A DNA stretch of 8,321 nucleotides from Chloroflexota bacterium (GTDB lineage Bacteria > Chloroflexota > Anaerolineae > Promineifilales > Promineifilaceae), in contig CP070688.1 of the NCBI GenBank assembly GCA_020353135.1, positions 915,179-923,499 on the forward strand. Reading direction: 5' to 3'. The first letter of the stretch is position 1. The number at the start of each line of letters is the position of its first letter. The position numbers and the translations under genes are program-made. Of this stretch, positions 1-6,600 are shown piece by piece. Under the pieces are notes generated by a model that saw only the letters and a list, made by a program, of their open reading frames with translations, had not been told where the DNA came from and searched no databases.

Positions 1-135
1 CGCCCGTTCGATGATCGGCCGGCTCTCGGCCTCATTAAGCATGTATGGGCGCCACTTCTGACTGCCAAAGGTAAGCGTCCCCAGGCAGATGCGCGATACC
101 TTGAGACCAGAACGACCTAGATTTACATACTCCAT
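1..135 (-). CDS. Aldo/keto reductase, N-terminal fragment (runs off left edge)
   Basis: The minus strand reads 45 uninterrupted codons from the ATG at 135-133 to the window edge. The peptide begins MEYVNLGRSGLKVSR and continues with LGTLTFG at residues 18-24. This is the standard opening of NADP(H)-dependent aldo/keto reductases (first beta-strand of the TIM barrel). The later ESRPIIERA matches the usual start of the first helix. Family members reduce aldehydes or ketones in the cytosol with NADPH. The catalytic Asp/Tyr/Lys/His residues lie beyond the edge, so activity and substrate cannot be judged. The start is supported by a GGAGAG ribosome-binding site four bases upstream. The gene is transcribed away from the glycan genes and shares only a short divergent intergenic region with them, so it need not belong to the same pathway. 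Confidence 0.9.
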   Translation of the reverse strand, partial: MEYVNLGRSGLKVSRICLGTLTFGSQKWRPYMLNEAESRPIIERA

Positions 136-139
136 GCTT

Positions 140-145
140 CTCTCC
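140..145 (-). promoter_or_regulatory. Shine-Dalgarno site of the aldo/keto reductase
   Basis: The minus strand reads GGAGAG here, four bases before the ATG at 135. It is the only clear Shine-Dalgarno sequence in the window and fixes the reductase start. None of the four rightward genes has an equally good one. Confidence 0.65.
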
Positions 146-199
146 GTTGGATATACTGACTCGATCGGCGCGTTCCATGCCAATGTCATCCAAAACGCG

Positions 200-215
200 C
201 TAAGGATTGTCTTAG
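200..215. repeat. Small inverted repeat in the divergent intergenic region
   Basis: CTAAG (200-204) and CTTAG (211-215) form perfect 5-base arms around the spacer GATTGT. The repeat lies 16 bases upstream of the putative -35 of the rightward promoter and 65 bases from the reductase start, where a regulator could act on both genes. Arms this short can arise by chance, so an operator role is only a possibility. Confidence 0.25.
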
Positions 216-230
216 GAATAATACGCTTCC

Positions 231-259
231 TTCAATGAACAGGCTATTCTTGCTATAAT
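231..259 (+). promoter_or_regulatory. Extended -10 promoter driving the rightward gene set, probably leaderless
   Basis: TGCTATAAT at 251-259 is a perfect TATAAT hexamer with the TGn extension of an extended -10 promoter. A weak -35 (TTCAAT, 231-236, three of six matches to TTGACA) lies at the ideal 17-base spacing; extended -10 promoters often tolerate a poor -35. A transcript should start about seven bases after the hexamer, near 266-268. That is only two to four bases before the ATG at 270, with no room for a Shine-Dalgarno. This implies a leaderless or near-leaderless mRNA for the first gene and probably the operon promoter for those behind it. The hexamer is seen directly; the start point is inferred. 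Confidence 0.6.
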
Positions 260-269
260 CCCCCGGTCT

Positions 270-1334
270 ATGGAACGTTCTTCAACCGCAAAGCGTCTTC
301 AATTCTGGATCGGCATGGTCGTCAGCATTGCCTGCCTGGCGGCCGTGTTTATCTTTGTAAGACCGGCCGACATCGTAGAGGCGCTTGGAAACACACGTTA
401 TGAACTATGGCTGCTAGCGGCCGTTTCACTCATCGCGTTCCTGGCCCTACGCGCCGTGCGTTGGCGTTTCATGCTCAATAGCGGCCTTGGGCCGGCGAGG
501 CGCGTTCCATATGGCAAGGTCTTCAATATCCAAAACATTGGCTATATGCTGACCAATATACTGCCCTTTCGCCTTGGAGATGTGGCTCGGGCCGTGCTGA
601 TCGGCAATGTGCCTTCACTGTCGATCTCACGAGGCCTTTCGACCATGGTGGCTGAACGTGTCTTCGACCTGGCCTTCATCGTGATTCTCTTTCCGTTCAC
701 CCTATCAGGGGTTCCTGAGGTCCCACCGGCGGTTATTGCCATTGTTCGCGTTGCCGGTGCGGGTGTGCTGGTGGCCATGGTTGTCCTGGTCGGTGCGGCC
801 AATCAGCGAGAACAGGCCGGTCGGCTGACAAACGCATTTCTCCGACGTATCCCTCGCATCGACGCCCAGGCATGGTCCAGGCGCTTCGAAGACCTGCTGC
901 TCGGTCTCGACTCGCTCACGCGTTTCACGGACGCTGTTGTGCTCTTGCTCTTGAGCATCGTCATTTGGGTACCCATAGTCGCCGGCTACTACCTCGGTCT
1001 AAGGGCGGTCAACCTGGATGTCACCCTACAACAAGCCACATTTGTCGTCTGTATCGCCGCTTTCAGCGTGACGGCGCCATCGTCGCCCGGTCAGGTTGGC
1101 GTATTTGAGGCCAGTGTAACCTTTGCCATTGCCGGTATATTGGGACTACCAGACGCGGAAGCCGCGTCCTTTGCCGTGCTCTATCACGTGGTGAACTATT
1201 TGGTTCTGGGCGTACTTGGCATCATTGCTATCAGCCGGACCGGCGAGACATTCTCCAATGTCGTCGCTTCGGCCAGGTCGCTCGTCAGATCTGAAGCCGT
1301 GGCAGCCGACTCTAACATGAAACAAGGTTCATAG
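270..1334 (+). CDS. UPF0104 / LPG-synthase-TM family flippase-like integral membrane protein
   Basis: This 354-residue polytopic protein has about eight hydrophobic segments (roughly 12-31, 46-62, 131-147, 155-176, 222-243, 254-268, 280-292 and 299-320). It shows the landmarks of the LPG_synthase_TM / UPF0104 family: P99-F-R-L-G-D104 followed by R107, the E129-R130 pair before a membrane helix, and SSPGQVGVFE ending at E280. The related membrane half of MprF moves lysyl-phosphatidylglycerol, and stand-alone members are often annotated as flippase-like; most have no proven substrate. There is no C-terminal aminoacyl-transferase domain, so it is not a full MprF. The length is normal for the stand-alone class. 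The ATG at 270 lies 11 bases after a TATAAT and has no Shine-Dalgarno. The next methionine, M16, would cut into the first membrane segment. The glycosyltransferase follows 13 bases after the stop, implying one transcript. Moving or handling a lipid carrier in surface glycan synthesis is inference from context. Confidence 0.85.
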   Translation: MERSSTAKRLQFWIGMVVSIACLAAVFIFVRPADIVEALGNTRYELWLLAAVSLIAFLALRAVRWRFMLNSGLGPARRVPYGKVFNIQNIGYMLTNILPFRLGDVARAVLIGNVPSLSISRGLSTMVAERVFDLAFIVILFPFTLSGVPEVPPAVIAIVRVAGAGVLVAMVVLVGAANQREQAGRLTNAFLRRIPRIDAQAWSRRFEDLLLGLDSLTRFTDAVVLLLLSIVIWVPIVAGYYLGLRAVNLDVTLQQATFVVCIAAFSVTAPSSPGQVGVFEASVTFAIAGILGLPDAEAASFAVLYHVVNYLVLGVLGIIAISRTGETFSNVVASARSLVRSEAVAADSNMKQGS

Positions 1335-1347
1335 TCGCAGAGAACCG

Positions 1348-2559
1348 ATGAAGATCCTAGAAGTCTTGACCTACTACCGGCCGCACATAAGCGGCTTGAC
1401 AATCTACGTAGAAAGATTGAGCAAGGCCTTGGCGAAACAAGGCCATCAAGTCACGGTTTTCACTTCCCAGTATGACAAGTCGCTGCCGTCCCATGAAGTG
1501 AAAGACGGTGTGAGGATTCGCCGCGTCCCGGTAATCATGCGCGTGAGCAAGGGCGTGATCATGCCCCGATTTGGACCTTTGGCCTGGGGCATGGTCGCAG
1601 GCGCTGACGTGGTCCATCTTCACCTTCCCCAGTTCGACGCGCCAGGCGTCGCCTTCCGCGGCCGGCTCTATGGAAAGCCCGTTGTGCTTACATACCATTC
1701 GGATCTAGAGTTGCCGGGCGGCGCATTGAACCGGGTGATAAACGGGACTGTACATACGATGAACCGGGCCGCCGGTACACTGGCCGACGCAGTGGTCACT
1801 TACACGCGTGATTTCGGAACGCACTCCCCGTTTTTGTCCCGCTATCTAGGTAAAAAACTACATGTCATCCCGCCGCCCGTTGAACTCGCCCCGGTGTCCG
1901 AAGTTGAGATCGATTCTTTTCGCCGCGAGCATCAACTTAACGGCAAGCACGTCATCGGCATCTCGGCTCGACTTGCCGCCGAAAAGGGGATCGAGGTCTT
2001 GTTAGAAGCGCTGCCGAGGATACTTTCGAGTCACCCCAACGCTCACGTCTTACACGCCAGCCCCGATGCGATCGGTGAGGGCGCCTATGTCGAACATTTG
2101 CGACCTCTGCTAAGGAGGTACGAGGCAAGCTACCATCTACTTGGTGCACTGCATGGCTCAACTCTGACCTCCTTCTATCGTAACCTTGACTGCCTGGTCA
2201 TGTGTAGCCTGAATAATACCGAAACCTTCGGCCTGGTTCAGGTGGAAGCCATGATGAATGGCGTGCCCGTCGTCGCCACAGATTTGCCAGGAGTAAGGCA
2301 GCCAGCTCGAATGACTGGAATGGGCGAGATCGTGCCGGTTGGCGATGCGGCCGCCTTGGCAGAAGCCATAGTACGGATTTTGGACAACAAGCAGAAGTAC
2401 ATTCGGTCGGCCAAGACCATCGCCGCCTCTTTCGACCCGGCCGGAACGGCGGCCGAGTATATTCGTCTCTTCAACGATCTTCGCCAGGGCAAAAAAGTAG
2501 ACACACTTCCCGAGCCCGCCGCATACGGTCAGCTCCGCCAACTCAGGGATAGTCTTTAG
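1348..2559 (+). CDS. GT4-type (GT-B fold) glycosyltransferase
   Basis: This 403-residue protein shows both halves of a GT-B retaining glycosyltransferase of family GT4. The N-terminal acceptor domain (about 1-190) starts MKILEVLTYYRPHISGLTIY, with the glycine-containing loop typical of Glyco_transf_4 domains, and carries VVHLHLP near 88-94. The C-terminal donor domain (about 200-385) has ISARLAAEKG with R208 and K213, which in the family contact the donor phosphates. It also has the E-X7-E motif E292-TFGLVQV-E300 and PVVATDLPG near 308-315. No signal peptide or clear membrane helix is present, so it should work in the cytosol or at the inner membrane face, moving a sugar from a nucleotide donor to an acceptor, plausibly lipid-linked. 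The sequence does not identify the sugar or acceptor. It follows the flippase-like gene by 13 bases; CAGAGAACC upstream is at best a weak ribosome-binding site. Confidence 0.92.
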   Translation: MKILEVLTYYRPHISGLTIYVERLSKALAKQGHQVTVFTSQYDKSLPSHEVKDGVRIRRVPVIMRVSKGVIMPRFGPLAWGMVAGADVVHLHLPQFDAPGVAFRGRLYGKPVVLTYHSDLELPGGALNRVINGTVHTMNRAAGTLADAVVTYTRDFGTHSPFLSRYLGKKLHVIPPPVELAPVSEVEIDSFRREHQLNGKHVIGISARLAAEKGIEVLLEALPRILSSHPNAHVLHASPDAIGEGAYVEHLRPLLRRYEASYHLLGALHGSTLTSFYRNLDCLVMCSLNNTETFGLVQVEAMMNGVPVVATDLPGVRQPARMTGMGEIVPVGDAAALAEAIVRILDNKQKYIRSAKTIAASFDPAGTAAEYIRLFNDLRQGKKVDTLPEPAAYGQLRQLRDSL

Positions 2560-2587
2560 CATTGGCATCCCTATTGCATTAGCATCC
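2559..2587 (+). repeat. Imperfect 12-base direct repeat between glycosyltransferase and methyltransferase
   Basis: GCATTGGCATCC (2559-2570) and GCATTAGCATCC (2576-2587) match at 11 of 12 positions with a 17-base period. They fill most of the 42-base gap and begin at the last base of the glycosyltransferase TAG. No terminator hairpin or ribosome-binding site is visible there. The role is unknown. Confidence 0.5.
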
Positions 2588-2601
2588 GCCGTCAGCCAGC
2601 C

Positions 2602-3480
2602 ATGTCCGAAAAAAGCCCTTCTCATCGAGTTGGTCCAAACGGGGATGACTTGCTTTGGCGCCACCTCAAGAGCGTCCCCGCCTTTCGAGCATTGCTGCGT
2701 TCGGTCGAAGCACGTTTCTACCGCCAAACCGATTTACCCCGGCCGATTCTCGATCTGGGCTGCGGGGATGGTCACTTTGCTGCCCTGACTTTCAATGAAC
2801 AGCTCACGGCCGGCATCGATCCCTGGTCGGGTCCACTACGGAAGGCCCATGGCGCCAACGTTTATCGCTTGGTTGTCAACGGATTAGGGGACGAACTGCC
2901 TTTTCCCGACGGCTATTTCGGCAGCATCATTAGCAATTCGGTCTTGGAACATATCCCGGATATCCAGCCCGTCCTGAACGACATGGCCCGGGTTCTCCGA
3001 CCAGGAGGTAAAGTAGTCGTCACAATGCCCAGCGACAGATTCTCGGACTGGTTAGGCGGCGCCTTATGGCTCGAAAGGCTGAAGCTGAGCGGGATGGCCG
3101 GCCGCTACCGCCGGCTGTTCAATCGCATTGCCCGCCACGCTCACACGGATGGACCGGAGTTATGGGCGCACCGATTTACCGACGCAGGCCTTGAAGTCGA
3201 GCGCTGGCACTACTATTTCTCCAAACGCTCGCTTCACGCCTTGGAGATCGGGCATTTCTACGGCATGCCTTCATTGATACTGCATTTCTTTTCCGGCCGC
3301 TGGATCATAGCGCCCTGGCGAAGCAACCTGTATTTCACCGAAAAATGGCTTCGCCCACTCTACAGCGAGCCTGCCCCGGCCGTAGGTTCGATGCTGTTTT
3401 TTGAGGCTCACAAGCCCTATGCTAGTAATGCGACCGGGAAGAGCCATACAATTCCGTCATCATCGGTCGATGCGAGTTGA
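2602..3480 (+). CDS. Class I SAM-dependent methyltransferase (Methyltransf_11 type)
   Basis: This 292-residue protein has the Rossmann-like methyltransferase core at about residues 46-145. Motif I is ILDLGCGDGHFA (D51-G57), which binds the methionine part of SAM. An acidic residue in AGIDPW (D73) fits the ribose contact. LPFPDGYFGSIISNSVLEHI (99-118) and VLRPGGKVVVTMP (131-143) complete the UbiE-like pattern. The C-terminal part (about 150-275) is rich in aromatic residues and contains FYGMPSLILHFF (219-230), possibly an acceptor or membrane-contact region. Family members methylate very diverse small molecules; in a glycosyltransferase cluster, O-methylation of a sugar or modification of a lipid-linked glycan is the likeliest role, but this is inference. 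The start is the first ATG after the glycosyltransferase stop in the same frame. It has no Shine-Dalgarno, so initiation may depend on translation of the upstream gene. Confidence 0.88.
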   Translation: MSEKSPSHRVGPNGDDLLWRHLKSVPAFRALLRSVEARFYRQTDLPRPILDLGCGDGHFAALTFNEQLTAGIDPWSGPLRKAHGANVYRLVVNGLGDELPFPDGYFGSIISNSVLEHIPDIQPVLNDMARVLRPGGKVVVTMPSDRFSDWLGGALWLERLKLSGMAGRYRRLFNRIARHAHTDGPELWAHRFTDAGLEVERWHYYFSKRSLHALEIGHFYGMPSLILHFFSGRWIIAPWRSNLYFTEKWLRPLYSEPAPAVGSMLFFEAHKPYASNATGKSHTIPSSSVDAS

Positions 3481-3552
3481 GAATTTGGTTCGTAAAGCTA
3501 GAATAGGTGGCTTGGCTCAGCCGGTTTTTCGCAATAATGAGAATTGGATTCG
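3478..3552 (+). repeat. Pair of similar 15-mers flanking the start of the intergenic gap
   Basis: TGAGAATTTGGTTCG (3478-3492, including the methyltransferase stop) and TGAGAATTGGATTCG (3538-3552) agree at 13 of 15 bases and are 60 bases apart. The sequences between and after them do not align, so this is not a recent tandem duplication. It could be a paired protein-binding site or chance. Confidence 0.3.
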
Positions 3553-3634
3553 AGAGGTAAGCCTTTTCCCATCAGAGCGTGTACAAATTAACGGTCGATG
3601 AAGGGGCTGGGTATCCGGCTGTCGATAACGAATT
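3481..3634. other. Intergenic region before the giant membrane protein gene
   Basis: These 154 bases separate the methyltransferase from the next start and form the longest non-coding stretch here. They contain the two 15-mers described separately and a weak hairpin with a T run. I see no good sigma70-type promoter: AATAAT at 3533-3538 resembles a -10, but its best -35 candidate (TTGGCT, 3513-3518) is only 14 bases away. No convincing small gene or structured RNA is visible. The giant gene may be read through from the upstream operon or have its own unrecognised promoter. Confidence 0.5.
3508..3529 (+). terminator. Weak terminator-like hairpin with T5 tail
   Basis: TGGCT (3508-3512) can pair with AGCCG (3519-3523), including one G-T wobble, around a six-base loop. 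TTTTT follows at 3525-3529. Five pairs make a weak stem, so at most this attenuates transcription between the methyltransferase and the giant gene. It could easily be chance. Confidence 0.2.
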
Positions 3635-6600
3635 ATGGAGGAAACGAGGAACGAGCAAGGTGGCGCAACGGCGCCCCCCGCCGACGCAGGCGTCGCTTCC
3701 ACTGGCGACCCGCCTGGCCGGCCGATTGGCAACTGGCTGCCGTCGTGGCCTGTTCTGGCGACCGTCGGACTACTGCTCATCTTGCTTCTGGGCGCTTATT
3801 TTCGCTTCACAGGCCTAGATTGGGACGATACCTATCATCTGCATCCTGACGAACGGTTCTTGACCGATACGGCCTCTCTTCTGAAAGTCACGGATCCGAT
3901 AACCTACTTCAAGACCTCTGAATCTCCGCTAAATCCGCATAACGTCGGCAAGACATTCTACGTTTACGGAAACTTCCCGATGACGGCCACGCGTCTTGTT
4001 GCCGAGGGCGTCGATAGCCTCTGCCTCAACGCCGGCACGATTTGTGATGCTCGCTTCATATTCTTCGACGGTCTTCAACTGGTCGGCCGCTTTCTGTCGG
4101 CGCTTCTCGATCTCGTGGCTATCGTCATTGTCTACCTGATCGGCCAGCGACTTTACGACTGGCGAGCTGGTTTGATCGGCGCCCTACTTATGGCCGCGGC
4201 CGTTCTTCCAATCCAGCAATCCCACTTCTTCACCATGGACAATTGGGCGGCCGCCTTCACGACCATCGCCATGTATGCCGCGGTGCGGGCCGGCGACAGT
4301 GGCCGCCAGATGAGATGGTGGATTCTCTTCGGCCTGGCTCTGGGTCTAACGGTGTCGTCACGCATCAATCTGGCTCCGTTGGCCGCTATGGCAGGAGTTG
4401 CAGCTCTTGTCTGGCTGATTCGCTGCGCGACTTCGGCGGGTGAGCGCCTCGGATGGCGCTACATGATCAGCGCCAACGGTTCTCGTCATGTCACCCAGGT
4501 TGTCGTTGGCCTTCTGCTGGCCGCAGTCATTTCCGCCGTTGTTTTCAGGCTTGCCCAACCCTATGCTTTCGCCGATAGTCAGATCGTTCGGGAGACGTTG
4601 ACAGCCAACACTGGTAAGCCTCCCGGGCAGCTGGAGACCCTCGTTGGTTCCATTGCCGGATTCAATCCGTTGTGGCAGGCTAACCTTCGCGAGATCCAGA
4701 TAATGCAAAGTCCAGAGGCGGTCTTCCCGCCTGCCTTACAGTGGACCGACAGGACGCCTATTCTCTTTCCCTTCACCAACATGGTTCTTTGGGGTATGGG
4801 ACTCACCGCTGGGCTGGCGGGTTGGCTGGCCTTTTCCTGGGCTCTATATCGAATCGTACGCGCGCGACCTGGCTGGCTGAATCACGTCCTGCTCGTCTCC
4901 TGGGTAGGACTCTATTTCGTTTTCATGGCCACACGGTGGGTGAAGTCGATTCGCTACTTCCTGCCTATTTACCCGTTCCTCTTCTTACTCGCTGGTTGGG
5001 CGCTGATTGAATTATGGAACCGGTCCGGCCCCAGCCGGCTGAAGCGAGTCGCAACAGGCGTTCTAATAATGCTGGTGATCATTCCCACGATATTGTGGGC
5101 CAATTCCTTCGTCGACATATATCGCCGGCCGGTTACCAGAGTCCAAGCTTCCGAGTGGATATTCGACAACGTTCCGACCGGAGCAACGCTGCTTTATGAG
5201 AGCGATGGCACAGATAAGGAATTGCATCTGCCGCTCAGGCATTTTGAACTCTATGATCAGAGCATGCCGCTGACGTTGTTCTTTGAAATGCCAGTTAACG
5301 GAAAGGTCACCGGTCTGCGCTTCAATTACGCCTCCGATCCGGACGCGCATCTGGTTCAGGACGAGGGCGAGCAACTGCGGATAGAGTTGATCGACCCGAT
5401 GACAGCTGAGCTGTTGAGCGAGACGTCGATCGGTGTCGACGAACCGCTGAACCTTGATAATCAGGATCAAGAGGTGCTGACTGAATTCGACTCGGTTCCT
5501 GTGAAGGCTGGTCAGCGATACTTGCTGATCGCCGAGACCACCGGGGCCGCTCCCATCAGGTTTGGCACCAGTCAGATGGCCAATGAACACTGGGACGACG
5601 CTCTGCCGATCCGCCTAGAGGGTCGAGATCCGTATGGTTTCTACTATCAGGGTATGTCCGAAGGTCTTATCCCTATCACGCACCCGGACAGCGAAACCAA
5701 GCGCGCCAGTTTCTACCGCTGGCTTGAGGAAGCCGAGTACATCGTCCTTAGCAGTCAAAGGGCCTTGTGGTCGATTCCACGCCTGCCGCTCACCTATCCC
5801 CTTACTAATCGTTACTACGAGGCTCTCTTCAACGGCGAACTGGGCTTCGAACTTGTCGAGCAATTCCATGCCGATCTCAACATCGGACCACTTTACATAA
5901 GTGACACGACAGGCCAGTTCGGTTGGGGCCGGCCGCCAGAAGTTAGCTGGCCGCCACCCGGAGATTTGGCAGCTGAGGAGGCCTTCAGCGTCTACGACCA
6001 TCCTCCGGTGTGGATTTTCGCCAAGACGGAAGAGTATAGTCCGGATAAGGTCAGGCGGGTTCTTGGCAACGTCGACCTGAGCAATGTCGTGGCCATGACC
6101 CCGGGCGAGGCGTCGCTGGCTGGCAGCGGCCTGATGCTCGAAAGTAGCGCACTGCAACTGCAGCGGGACAATGGCAGTTTCAATCAACTGTTCAATTTAG
6201 ACGGCCTGCTGGCGGATCAACCGTGGCTCGCCGCAGCCGTTTGGTGGCTGACGGTCGTTATCTTGGGCTGGCTGGCTTTTCCAATAGCCTTTGTTGCCCT
6301 GCCCGGGTTGCCGGACAGAGGCTATCCCCTGGCTAAAATCCTGGCTCTCCTGCTTATCTCCTATTTCACCTGGCTCATGGGCAGCGTGCGCCTGCTGCCC
6401 AATGACCTGGTCACATTGCTTATTGGTCTAGGTCTTATGGCCGTGGCCGGGCTGGGCCTGCTTATCGCTCACCGCAGAAGCGTCGCGTTATTCGTTCGCA
6501 GTAACATCCAACTGATTCTTGCGGTGGAATTGGTCTCTCTGGCCCTATTCCTGGTTTTCATCATCGTCCGCCTGGGCAACCCCGACGTTTGGGACGTCAT

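Noticed and set aside
136..269. A sigma70-type promoter for the aldo/keto reductase on the minus strand
   Set aside because: TATTAT- and TATATC-like hexamers exist, but none has a credible -35 at suitable spacing, so I did not call one.
542..802. 86-codon minus-strand open frame rich in T, R and A
   Set aside because: It is antisense to conserved motifs of the flippase-like gene, and its low-complexity composition is typical of a shadow frame.
2158..2727. 189-codon open frame on the minus strand
   Set aside because: It lies antisense to the end of the glycosyltransferase and the start of the methyltransferase, both of which have clear family motifs. Its own translation shows no recognisable domain.
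3401..3601. 66-codon plus-strand frame bridging the methyltransferase end and the intergenic gap
   Set aside because: It has no ribosome-binding site, overlaps the methyltransferase by 80 bases and encodes no recognisable feature.
3579..3849. Overlapping plus-strand frames at the start of the giant gene that could be a separate small gene
   Set aside because: They are arginine-rich out-of-frame readings of the same DNA. The frame from 3635 gives a membrane helix followed directly by the HPDERF loop, so it is the coding one.
5063..6187. Two long minus-strand open frames (175 and 190 codons)
   Set aside because: Both are fully antisense to the giant fusion gene, whose motifs stay in one frame across this region. 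The translations look like random antisense composition.
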